A stretch of DNA of 20,664 nucleotides from Pavlovales sp. CCMP2436 (lineage: Eukaryota; Haptophyta; Pavlovophyceae; Pavlovales), in NCBI GenBank assembly GCA_026770615.1, contig MU631320.1:558863-579526 (forward strand). The letters run 5' to 3'. A program made the translations under genes and the position numbers. The notes under the pieces were generated by a model. That model ran no database searches and was not told the origin of the DNA. It worked only from the letters and a program-made list of their open reading frames with translations. Of this stretch, positions 1 through 7,737 are shown one piece after another (positions within the stretch are counted from its first letter, which is position 1; each line of letters starts with the position of its first letter).

Positions 1-1
1 C

Positions 2-1158
2 GACCCTCCCTACTCGTACAAGATCAAAGGCAAGGGCGACATCGTTCTCAAACTTCTCAAATCGCTCTACGGGCTCAAGCAGTCTGGCCGTAACTGGCGG
101 AAGCTAATCGACAAGTGGCTCATCGACTACGGCTTCACGCAGTCGCGCCAGGACCCGTGCGTGTACACACTTCACCATGACGACGGCCACTTGTCGCTCG
201 GTATCTACGTCGACGACCTCTTGAACGCCGACTTCTCGCTCAAACCCAACGTCTGTGACATGTTCCTCACCACGATCACCACGGCCTTTAAGACGACACT
301 CAGCGACGACATCGACTCCTTCCTATCCATGAAGCTGACGCGCTCCGACATCGGCATCAAGGTGACCATCGCGCGCGCCATCCTCGAGCTCTTAGAGCGG
401 ACCGGCATGCTGAACGCGCACCCCGTTGACACGCCGATGGCAGAAGGCCTGCACCTCACCATCTCCTCGGACTCGGAGCTCCTCGACCAAGACGGCGCCA
501 CGGAGTACCGCTCAATCGTCGGCGCACTCATCCACATCTCGCACTTCCGCCCGGACATCATGTACGCCATGGGCACGCTCACGCACTTTATGAGCCGCCC
601 CGGCGAGCCGCACATGACCGCGGCCAAGCGCATCTTCCGCTACCTCGCTGGGACGCCCGACCTCGGCCTCACCTTCAAGGCCAACGTCGAGCTCAACTTC
701 ACCGCCTTCGTCGACGCTGACTACGCCAACTGCATCGACACGCGCAAGTCCGTCTCCGGCTTTATCACGCAGGTAGGAGGCGGCACCGTCTCAGCCCGGC
801 GCGAGAAGCAGAGCGTCGTCACACTCAGCTCGACTGAGGCTGAGTACGTCGCGGTCACCTCCGTCTCCAAGGAGATCATCGCCATGCGCCAGCTCCTCGC
901 CGACCTCGGCTTTCCACAAACTACGGCCACGCCCGTCGGCGAGGACAACGTTTCGTGCATCAACTTGTCCAAGAACGACATCGTGCACCGCCGGACCAAG
1001 CACGTGGACATCAAATTTCACTGGATCCGCGACCTCGTCAAGAACGGCACCATCAAGCTGTTTTCATCAGCGGTCTCGACAACGTCGCCGACATCTTGAC
1101 CAAGCCCCTTGGCCCCAAGCTCTTCCTTCAACACCGCCGCACGCTCCTCGGCATGTAG
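2..1158 (+). pseudogene. Ty1/copia polyprotein 3' end (reverse transcriptase + RNase H), frameshifted
   Basis: This is the C-terminal part of a copia Pol polyprotein, which copies element RNA into DNA. The frame is open from base 2, so the start lies outside the window. Reverse transcriptase motifs SLYGLKQSGRNW and YVDDLL are visible, then the connection block with RPDIMYA and AKRIFRYLAGT. RNase H follows with FVDADYANCIDTRKSVSG, LSSTEAEYVAV and RRTKHVDIKFHWIRD. The frame stops at 1099 after a one-base loss in the T run near 1062. The neighbouring frame carries the expected family ending (VADILTKPL, then LLGM and a stop at 1158). Codon use is GC-rich, like the host genes. The break could be real or a homopolymer read error. 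The family assignment is secure. Confidence 0.93.
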
Positions 1159-1269
1159 ACGGCCACCATCGATTTCCCCCTCCTTAAGGGGGGGGTTTTC
1201 ACCGACTACAAGCTCAAGCTGTACCAGTTCCTTCAACCTGAACGTGATGGCGTCCAGATTGAGGGAGGG

Positions 1270-1576
1270 TGTCGGGAGCCCAAGTGTTTCACACATTTTG
1301 GCTCTGTCCGGTTCGCCATCGGACTGCCCGGATTTTAATATCCCGGGCTCAGCTGCCGTCTCGACTCCTCTACGGCTACTCTCGACGCCTCTTCATCCCT
1401 TGTCAAGGTCTCATACTTACTAAGAGACCTTGTGACACAGCTTCAGACCACCTGCTCTGTGTGGTATCGCCCTACGCCTCTTAGCTGTTCCTGCTCTCTC
1501 GTTAGTCGCTTCACCGCGACTCGGACTCGATTCCCCCTAGCTCTCGCTGTAGACCTCGCACTCTCGCATTCTAACA
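1270..1576 (+). mobile_element. Copia 3' long terminal repeat with upstream polypurine tract
   Basis: A purine tract, GAGGGAGGG at 1261-1269, directly precedes a TG start at 1270, as expected for plus-strand priming next to a 3' LTR. The proposed end is CTAACA at 1571-1576. It is an imperfect inverted match to the start TGTCGG, giving a 307-bp LTR. The 5' LTR lies outside the window, so exact ends and the target duplication cannot be tested. The LTR ends four bases before the inverted repeat of the viral element. Confidence 0.7.
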
Positions 1577-1580
1577 GAAT

Positions 1581-1609
1581 GTCGCCGGCTGGTGTTTAAC
1601 GGGGTCAAT
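1581..1609. repeat. Left terminal inverted repeat of the viral element
   Basis: These 29 bp match the reverse complement of 16227-16255 at 25 positions. All four differences are transitions, the pattern expected from slow decay of once-identical repeats. Further inside, 1843-1863 (ACAAGAATC, CTTACGCAATGAT) resembles the reverse complement of 15964-15994, so the original repeats were probably about 330 bp long and have diverged. Confidence 0.75.
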
Positions 1610-1610
1610 G

Positions 1611-1738
1611 AAATAGAAGTAGGCAGGAGGGCAGGAGGGTCATATCCTTAACTTTTGGTTACAAGGATACATATAAATATTTATTACTGTGATCAAATTA
1701 TAGGGAATAAGTCCCTGCCCTCCTGCCTACATCTATTT
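1611..1738. repeat. Subterminal inverted repeat (fold-back), left end
   Basis: Arms 1611-1635 and 1714-1738 are complementary over 25 bp with one mismatch (core GTAGGCAGGAGGGCAGG and its complement), separated by about 78 bp. An inner small hairpin, TATCCTT / AAGGATA, lies between them. A 20-T run follows at 1747-1766. The arm begins directly inside the terminal repeat. It could be part of the viral terminus or a separate MITE-like insertion. Confidence 0.65.
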
Positions 1739-1889
1739 TATAGATATTTTTTTTTTTTTTTTTTTTAGAAATAATTTTTAAAAAACAAGATGCATATAGA
1801 ACCTTTCCATATACCCGGTATTTATTTGGGGTGTGGGGTTAAACAAGAATCTTACGCAATGATAGTAAGTATAAATATAGCATAAGAAC

Positions 1890-2048
1890 CTACCAAAAAA
1901 ATTCGTCTCCCAATACAGGCATCATTAAATATTTCGGATCAGGTTTTTTTATACGATCCGCACGAGCAGCTTCTGCCAACCCTTTATTTTGATTAAATGA
2001 TAAAATACTATTCAGTATAATTAGTAGTTTATCGTCTTTTCTTCGCAT
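1890..2048 (-). CDS. Small viral ORF, 52 aa, unknown
   Basis: An ATG-started frame encodes a 52-residue, mildly basic protein beginning MRRKDDKLL and ending PVLGDEFFW. The middle (GLAEAARADRIKKPDPKYL) reads like a real helical, charged protein rather than random AT-rich translation. Its start overlaps the end of the Cys-rich ORF (2021-2230) by 28 bases in another frame on the same strand, a compact viral arrangement. It is the last gene before the left terminus. I do not recognise the family. It may be the tail of a larger, frameshifted gene. Confidence 0.45.
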   Translation of the reverse strand: MRRKDDKLLIILNSILSFNQNKGLAEAARADRIKKPDPKYLMMPVLGDEFFW

Positions 2049-2230
2049 AGTCTGTCACTATTACATTTTTCGCTATCGCAACACCAATCCGGAAAATCAC
2101 AATAATAATCGTTAGGTTTATCCCGACAATCGTGACATATAACATTTCTGCAATCAAAACAGTTATCCGCATAATCTTCGTATTCCTTCGAACAAACATG
2201 ACAAAGACCGTCTACTGGCATGCGGCGCAC
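2021..2230 (-). CDS. Cys-rich putative zinc-binding protein, N-terminally truncated
   Basis: The 69-residue frame is rich in paired cysteines: CHVC, then CFDC, CHDC, a single C, and CC followed by C. This spacing suggests two zinc sites, perhaps a RING/B-box-like fold, but it does not match a RING consensus exactly. The reading frame starts where GC-rich DNA begins (about 2220), so the original N-terminus was probably replaced by the insertion 2220-2465. Small zinc-finger proteins are common in large DNA viruses. The function here is unknown. Confidence 0.5.
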   Translation of the reverse strand: MRRMPVDGLCHVCSKEYEDYADNCFDCRNVICHDCRDKPNDYYCDFPDWCCDSEKCNSDRLCEEKTINY

Positions 2231-2465
2231 TGAGGGCTGCGTCGCTGCACGTGGCTGCCCGTCGAGCCACCACAGTGGAACCCATCTTCAACCAAACTCG
2301 AACGAAATCGACTGCTCAGAGCTCTGCCGGCGCACCAGTATCACCGCATGGTGATGCTGAGGCTAGAAACAGAGTGACGATCAGACGCTGACAACCGAGG
2401 CCTCCTGGACGCAGAGACTGCGCACCCGGCGGTAGAAGGGGCATCATAACATAACATAACATAAC
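2220..2465 (+). mobile_element. GC-rich insertion with (ATAAC)4 tail, retroposon-like
   Basis: About 225 bp of GC-rich sequence unlike the AT-rich surroundings ends in four perfect ATAAC units (2446-2465). A short simple-repeat tail is typical of the 3' end of non-LTR retrotransposons or SINEs. I found no clear target duplication, no tRNA-like A/B boxes and no recognisable reverse transcriptase residues, so the class is inferred from the tail alone. Confidence 0.4.
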
Positions 2466-2482
2466 ATATTACAGCTAATCAA

Positions 2483-2584
2483 ATGTTTAACGTTGAAAAA
2501 AATGACGATTCGATTTTGATACAAAAATCGAAAGAACTCGCGATAATTACTATACAACGTGCGAATAGAGAATATAAACAATAA
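2483..2584 (+). CDS. IQ-motif microprotein, 33 aa (paralogue of 3126-3338)
   Basis: A short ATG-started frame encodes 33 residues with an IQ-like motif, ITIQRANREYKQ. The same C-terminal pattern (IIIQRAYREYIQ) occurs in the 70-aa protein at 3126-3338, and the flanking DNA is duplicated too. Similarity kept at protein level despite DNA divergence supports real coding. IQ motifs bind calmodulin or EF-hand light chains in known proteins; whether this does is unknown. This copy is shorter because it lacks the hydrophobic N-terminus of its partner. Confidence 0.4.
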   Translation: MFNVEKNDDSILIQKSKELAIITIQRANREYKQ

Positions 2585-2599
2585 AATAGTATAGATTTA

Positions 2600-2763
2600 T
2601 CATGTCTTCACGCTCGAAATTCTCGGTCGATGTTGCTACGGTCATGTTAGTTACCTTATCTGGGTATGAGATCCACGACTTGTTGACTGCGTCTGATATA
2701 CTAAGATTTAACACACCGAAATGAAGCTTGAATCGTTACTAACCAGAGGCATTCTGCCATCAT
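2600..2763 (-). pseudogene. Fibre C-terminal tail, duplicated partial copy
   Basis: The minus strand encodes a tail reading SDAVNKSWISYPDKVTN then TSTENFERED. It closely matches the end of the fibre gene at 3309-3480 (NAVNKTWISYPDKVTN, TSTEDLERED). DNA similarity runs from about 2600 to 2763 against about 3318 to 3482, an offset of about 717 bp. Only the tail is present; upstream the sequence passes into an unrelated helical ORF. It lies tail-to-tail with the IQ microprotein gene, as its partner copy does. Confidence 0.55.
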
Positions 2764-3084
2764 TTTATCTAAACATTCTAGTTCGTCAACACTCAGTTTT
2801 TTTTTGGCGCATATGATCTCTAGCTCTTTCTTTATAAGTAACATACTTTCTGATTAAAAGATGTCACACATCACAATATATATAATTCTCAGACGCCAGC
2901 TTGAATCCCTATCATAAATATAATGGATCATATTTTTATTTAAGATATAGTCACGAACCTTCTTTATTTCCTCATATTGACGATCAAGTAGTTCCACTTT
3001 CGCAACGAGTTCACTAATTCGTGCAAGCCGATCGTCATAATAGCTACTATCGCAAATGTCGATAAGTTAATATCCATCTGACAT
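2740..3084 (-). pseudogene. Helical / coiled-coil small protein with in-frame stops
   Basis: Starting at an ATG (3082-3084) the frame reads five codons, meets TAA at 3067-3069, then stays open to another TAA at 2854-2856, and is open again beyond it to about 2740. The long open part has heptad-like charged helices (RLARISELVAKVELLDRQYE, then EEIKKVRDYI). The piece after the second stop (LLIKKELEIICAKKKLS) is also helical. I do not recognise it. A 34-bp piece of this gene (2889-2922, encoding IYDRDSSWRL) is found inverted inside the fibre gene at 6359-6392. Confidence 0.45.
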
Positions 3085-3125
3085 ATGTACATACGTTAGA
3101 TTAAAATCGACATATATTGTAGGAG

Positions 3126-3338
3126 ATGATTGATGTGTTAAACGTACTTTGGATGTTCCTCGTTCCAGTAACATTTCACATTATGAAATGTTGCTATACT
3201 AATATAAATGATAAAGTTGATACCTCGAATGAGGTTATTATCGAAAAAATAGAAGGGCTCGCATGTATAATTATTCAAAGAGCGTATAGGGAGTATATTC
3301 AAAATAAATTACAAATTAAGCATGTCTTCGCGTTCTAA
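3126..3338 (+). CDS. IQ-motif small protein with hydrophobic N-terminus, 70 aa
   Basis: The N-terminal 20 residues are hydrophobic (VLWMFLVPVTFHIM) and could be a membrane anchor. The C-terminal part carries an IQ-like motif, IIIQRAYREYIQNK. A shorter relative lies at 2483-2584. The gene is convergent with the fibre gene and overlaps its end by about 30 bases (fibre stop at 3309-3311). The family is unknown; a small membrane-associated viral protein binding a calmodulin-like partner is only a suggestion. Confidence 0.45.
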   Translation: MIDVLNVLWMFLVPVTFHIMKCCYTNINDKVDTSNEVIIEKIEGLACIIIQRAYREYIQNKLQIKHVFAF

Positions 3339-4334
3339 ATCCTCGGTCGATGTTACTATGGTCACATTAGTTACTTTATCGGGGTAAGATATCCATGTTT
3401 TGTTGACTGCGTTCAATATACTCGGATTGAATTACCAAAATGAAGTTTTGAATCGTTAGAAACTAAAGGCATACTACCACCAAAATCTAACGGGTTAATA
3501 GTATTTCTTGCCGTACGATTATCCGATAAATGTTTCTTAAAATCTGCGATATTGTGCGCTTCTGCATAGCCCGTATACCTTAATAAACTATTTTCTATTC
3601 CATCACTATAAGATATATCAAATCCTGTTGAAGTATTTGACAATGTAGTTGTTGATTTCGTACCATTAAAATATTAATTTATTAATATTTTGTTATCGGT
3701 ACCAACCAATCTATTTATAAAAATTTCGACCTGGGTCCACGCTGTTGTGGAAATAATTTCAACATTTCCTGAGTAGCTTGCGGATGCATTCAACTGTGTA
3801 TAATTTCCGTTAGCATCAACAAAAATATACGAAAGCCTTTGGTTATTGCTTCGTAGCATAAATCCACGAGATAAATTACTTGCTCCGCTGCTCATAGTAT
3901 TAACTCCTAAATCTGTTATTTTTGGTCGTTTGCCGAGCGTGAATATCGGAGTATCCTTACTCGTAGCATTTTAAAATTTTATTTAAAAGAAAATCCGCAG
4001 GCCTGTAGCATTTGCCGTCTTACTTGCTATAGGGATAAAAGTATTAGTATTAGCAATATTCGCATAAACTGTATACGGGCTTAGGACTTTAATAAAATCG
4101 TAGCCACGAGGTAAAGTCGAATCTGAGTATAACGTATCAGTCACTCCCGTACCAGACCTTACCAATGTAATATTTCCACCAGAAATATCATTAAGATTTG
4201 CGTTAAATCGACACTCTACAAATGATGTAACGACGTCGATTATGTCGGAACTTAATTCGTTTCGCCCAACCACATTCGAGGTAAGCCAGCCTGATAAATA
4301 CATATACATATCGCTTCCCAGCGATACGTCACCG
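3309..4334 (-). pseudogene. Fibre/spike gene B: LamG-like module plus conserved C-terminal tail, frameshifted
   Basis: On the minus strand, 4334 to 3983 encodes a beta-rich region (YLSGWLTSNVVGRNELSSD and SGGNITLVRSGTG). The frame 3972-3674 has the core of a LamG/concanavalin-like module (FVDANGNYTQL, then TTAWTQVEIFINR). After a frameshift, 3413-3660 continues it (YFNGTKSTTTLSN, then LRYTGYAEAHNIADF). A further shift leads to the tail ending at 3309, shared with 2600-2763. LamG modules bind glycans, so a receptor-binding spike is the likely role. At least three frame breaks show it is dead as annotated. Its 5' part runs into the GC-rich insertion at 4335-4541. Confidence 0.6.
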
Positions 4335-4541
4335 CTGGGATCACCAATGGACTCGCTTGCTCGCGCACTGTCGGGCGGCCCCGCGTTGCGCAGCGACTCC
4401 AGCGCTTTGTTTTCGGCTTCCTCATCATCCACCACTTCTACCAGCTCCTCACTTCGGCGTAGCGCGTAGGAGCCTGCGTCGGAGCGCTAAGATCAGCCTG
4501 ACTTGAACTTGAAACGTACCGCCAGCCCGAACCCCCCTACA
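4335..4541 (-). mobile_element. GC-rich insertion inside the fibre region
   Basis: About 200 bp of GC-rich sequence interrupts AT-rich fibre DNA. On the minus strand it encodes part of an acidic open frame (DDEEAENKALESLRNAG) that runs straight into viral sequence near 4335. Its right edge (4508-4544) carries a 37-bp motif that recurs at 20466-20500. This suggests a dispersed host repeat or transposon end. No inverted repeats or target duplication were found at its borders. Confidence 0.4.
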
Positions 4542-5403
4542 TTATATTTTAGACGTTCCGCCAATCGGTTGTGATGTGTTTGAGTTATATCTGAAATTAA
4601 ACGTATTTGTCAAACCTGAATCTGATTGACGTGTCACAGTCATCGACCTGTTCATATTTTCATTAACGAACGTTGGGGGCAGCTGAATATATTAATAATG
4701 TTTGGTTCGACGATATATATTATCGATATAATACCAATCTCTTTAGCACCATCTGATGGGTAAATATTGACGTCAGACCCACCTGATGGCTTAGACCAAC
4801 CGATTTGTGCACCACCATTATCGGATGCCACAATAGGGGAATTTCCAAATTGTTTTTTGATCAAATCGTTAATAACTTTCGCTAACGCACCTAAAGACGC
4901 GTTTGGCCCTTTCGATATAAATTGAAAGAAATTAGAAATTCCTCCAATCGATTGAAATCGATATCCATTTTCAATCCACTAAGACTAAATTGAGACGTTA
5001 TTAATATGTCAAATATAATCGTAAACGCACTTTGTCCTATTGTTGTCATTTGATTTGGATTTCCAAAACTCATCAAATGGCCAAACGCTACTGAATCTGA
5101 ACATGTCAGATATATACCCATACTACATGCATTTGAAGGTACGTTAATAAGACAAGTAGCATCATCTTGTCGGCTAATTGCACCTGTAGCATTTTCGTTA
5201 TACGGTATCGCAAAATACGATGAGCCTGTACGTAAAACCAAATCGTTAGCTCCAACAACAAGATTGTCTAACCCGATGCCAAATTTATAAAGTACCGTTA
5301 TCGGTTTTGTAGGACGTATATAAGATGCCAGTGTTTTATACTCTTTTTCATAATTTAAATATTCGATTGATAATCTATTTGACGAAACACCTTTTCGCCA
5401 CAT
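4542..5403 (-). pseudogene. Fibre A fourth beta-rich module and C-terminus, frameshifted
   Basis: The ORF 4891-5403 encodes beta-rich sequence (LYKFGIGLDNLVVGANDLVL, HLMSFGNPNQMTTIGQ, FTIIFDILIT) that resembles the first half of a LamG-like module. Frame changes near 4930 and 4690 lead to GALAKVINDLIKKQFG, IGWSKPSGGSDVNIYP and finally NMNRSMTVTRQSD with a stop at 4542-4544. The last part has no recognised fold. GC-rich DNA begins directly after the stop. Confidence 0.45.
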
Positions 5404-5956
5404 CTTGACGTCAGTAAAGGTTTCCCCAGATGTATATTTTCTTTGATGGAGTTTTATATTGTACTTATATTGTACTTGCCGATGATATTTATCGCTTTCG
5501 TTAATTGCACACTCGCGCTATGTCCATTGATATATACCGTCAACAGTCTCGTTTTTGATATAGTAAAATCAAATCGTGTAACACCCGATGAATAGTTAAA
5601 TAGTCTAATCCTGTTGATGTATTCAATGTGCGAATATCACAATTGACGGAAGTTGTACCAGCAATATTTTGAAAATCAAACGATAAACCCCGTATGAATT
5701 CTAACTCACTTGGCATAGGACTATCTGGAATCGAAGCAAATCCGATACCGAGAATTAAATCGTATGAATGTGGTACAACACTATCGTTAATATATATATA
5801 CGAAAATGAATAATCTTTTACGTCAAAGCGATTCAGATCTCTTAACGGAAATTGTACATTTGCATCATTATTTACTGTGAAATTCTCAAAATTTATCGAT
5901 TGTAAATATGTGGTATTCGGATATATAACAGCCGTCGATGATGTCGTGGAAGATGA
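5380..5956 (-). pseudogene. Fibre A LamG-like module 3, frameshifted
   Basis: From about 5956 the minus strand reads INFENFTVNNDANVQFPLRD and SYDLILGIGFASIPD. After a frame change near 5600 it reads FDFTISKTRLLTVYINGHSA, carrying the YxNG loop, and closes with TFTDVKMWRKGVSSN after another change near 5440. A Ser/Thr-rich linker (SSSTTSSTAV) precedes it. The strand order repeats that of modules 1 and 2. Confidence 0.5.
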
Positions 5957-6741
5957 TTATTGACCGATAACATCGTATAGCGCTAATAGCCTACCTTTGA
6001 AGCATGCGGTTGGCTCGACCGAGATAGCCTTCAAATCTATGGCATCAGTTAGGAGTGTGTTCTGCTTGCTTATTAGCGATGCTCTGATTAAGACCTTGAT
6101 ATAATTATTCAAAAAATTTAGGTAAGCATTATTGATCGTTTGAATTCTAAAATCAACGTGCGTCTGAGTCTGCGTGACGATTGATAAATTTAGCGGTGGA
6201 TCGATAGAATCTAAGAGCCCGTTTACAATTTCGCTTGATGTAATTGTATCTGTTAACCATATTTTTATATTTGATAAATAAGGGCTGTCTGTGTATGCGC
6301 CATATATTCTAAATTTATAAGCATCCAATGCTGTAGTCCACCCCCATGTAAATTGGTATATATTTATGATAGGGATTCAAGCTGGCGTCTGACTGTTCTG
6401 AAATTGGTATATATCATAACCGCTTGCTGATGACAGTGTCAAAATACCATCTACCAAACATAACTAATCTACAGGCGAAGAACTCGGTATTTGTATTGTT
6501 ATGTATGTCCATTTTTTTGTGCTTAATATTCCTCTTGAACCTTACGAATAATATTGGCTGTAATTTCCATTTGGTTCACAAAATTAAATTGAAATCAATC
6601 ATTATTTATTAGTCGTAAGTTTAGCTCTGTACCGGTTGAATTTGTAGATATTACATAATTAGCACTTATAAGGCTACCGATTCCGAAAACTACCAAACTC
6701 TGGTTCGTGTTTGATTGAAATAGTTCTATATCGAAGCTCAT
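5957..6741 (-). pseudogene. Fibre A LamG-like module 2 with stops and a 51-bp insertion
   Basis: MSFDIELFQSNTNQSLVVFG begins the module at 6741 and stops at 6595. Another frame continues with GNYSQYY, a TAA, GILSTKKWTYITIQIP, a TAG, then LVDGILTLSSASGYD. After the insertion at 6364-6414 it runs on as TWGWTTALDAYKFRIYG and LSNIKIWLTDTITSSEI to 5957. The WTYITI strand, VDG loop and IKIWL closing strand match module 1. Two nonsense codons, one frame break and the insertion leave no functional product. Confidence 0.55.
6364..6414. repeat. 51-bp insertion: 37-bp filler plus duplicated 14-bp target
   Basis: The 14-mer AAATTGGTATATAT occurs at 6350-6363 and again at 6401-6414. The 37 bp between are foreign to the fibre. 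Thirty-four bases (6359-6392) match the inverse of 2889-2922 exactly. Ignoring the insertion, the fibre frame is open across the site; with it, a TGA is introduced. Confidence 0.75.
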
Positions 6742-7737
6742 TGAAAACCTGTTCCACCTGACGAAGAAGCTATTAATTGCCTTGCTAATGGTCGAGTAAT
6801 AACAGACAGATCGCCACGTCTAAACCATTGTTTACCGTCGATATCTCGACCATTTTCTGTTGTCGATCCTACCAAATGTTTACCATTGCCGGACGTGTCG
6901 AAATTATCGTATGGCAAATATTCGGCAAATGGTGTCTCTATTGCAAGCGTCACATAATCGATTAATGTCTCTTCTAAAGTTGGCTTTAAAAACATTTTAA
7001 AATCTGACAAAAGTGATGCGTTTGTTGTTGAATTATCCGATGTAAATAGTCGTAAAGTGCTTAATGTGACACCCGATGTTATGATCGTTTGTAATTCTCC
7101 GTCTAGATAAAATTGTACGTCTCCATAATCAGATTTAACGTTTTAAATATTTCGTAATGATGCCAAGCTGTCGTATTAATGTTTTTTAAATGAAATTTAC
7201 GTCTAAAAGTACCTAAATATGACATTTTTAATCGAATATTTGCACAATTGACTGTAATCGATATACCCTCGCAGATAGTGCTCGTATTTGTACTGCCGCT
7301 TATAAAGTAATCACCGATTGAGAATACTGTTTCTATATTTTTGCCGCTATTGCATTTCAAATCGAATGACAGAACCATGCCTGTGTTTAATCCTGTGGAT
7401 CCATGAACTGTATGTTGTATGGTCGAAAGATCTAATAGCGTTTGTGTCATACCATTATCGAATTGAATATATGACTTGTCTGTCAAACTTTCGTATTTAT
7501 ATATTTCTTTGCCTATGCCTACATAAGTCAAATAATTGCCTCGTCCACTTGAATCCATGTTATTGATAAATCTATATTCTGACCAACCAGATCCTACTCG
7601 GTTTACTAAAGGCTCGACGGTAAAATTGACTACGGTGCCATAGTGTATTTGTTTACTGAATGGTAAACGAAGACTATAGAAATCTAAATTTCTGTTTGTC
7701 ATAAAACCGTGAAACTGCTGTAAATAATCTACTTCTG
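6742..7737 (-). pseudogene. Fibre A LamG-like module 1, frameshifted
   Basis: The ORF from an ATG at 7702 encodes GMVLSFDLKC, TVFSIGDYFISG and AWHHYEIFKTLN. The match then jumps frame near 7130 to DVQFYLDGELQTII and SDFKMFLKPTLEETLI. This is the usual LamG order: inner strands, the W-H-x-Y strand, the YxDG loop and the closing strand. A linker with Gly/Ser (QLIASSSGGTGF) leads into module 2. Confidence 0.6.
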
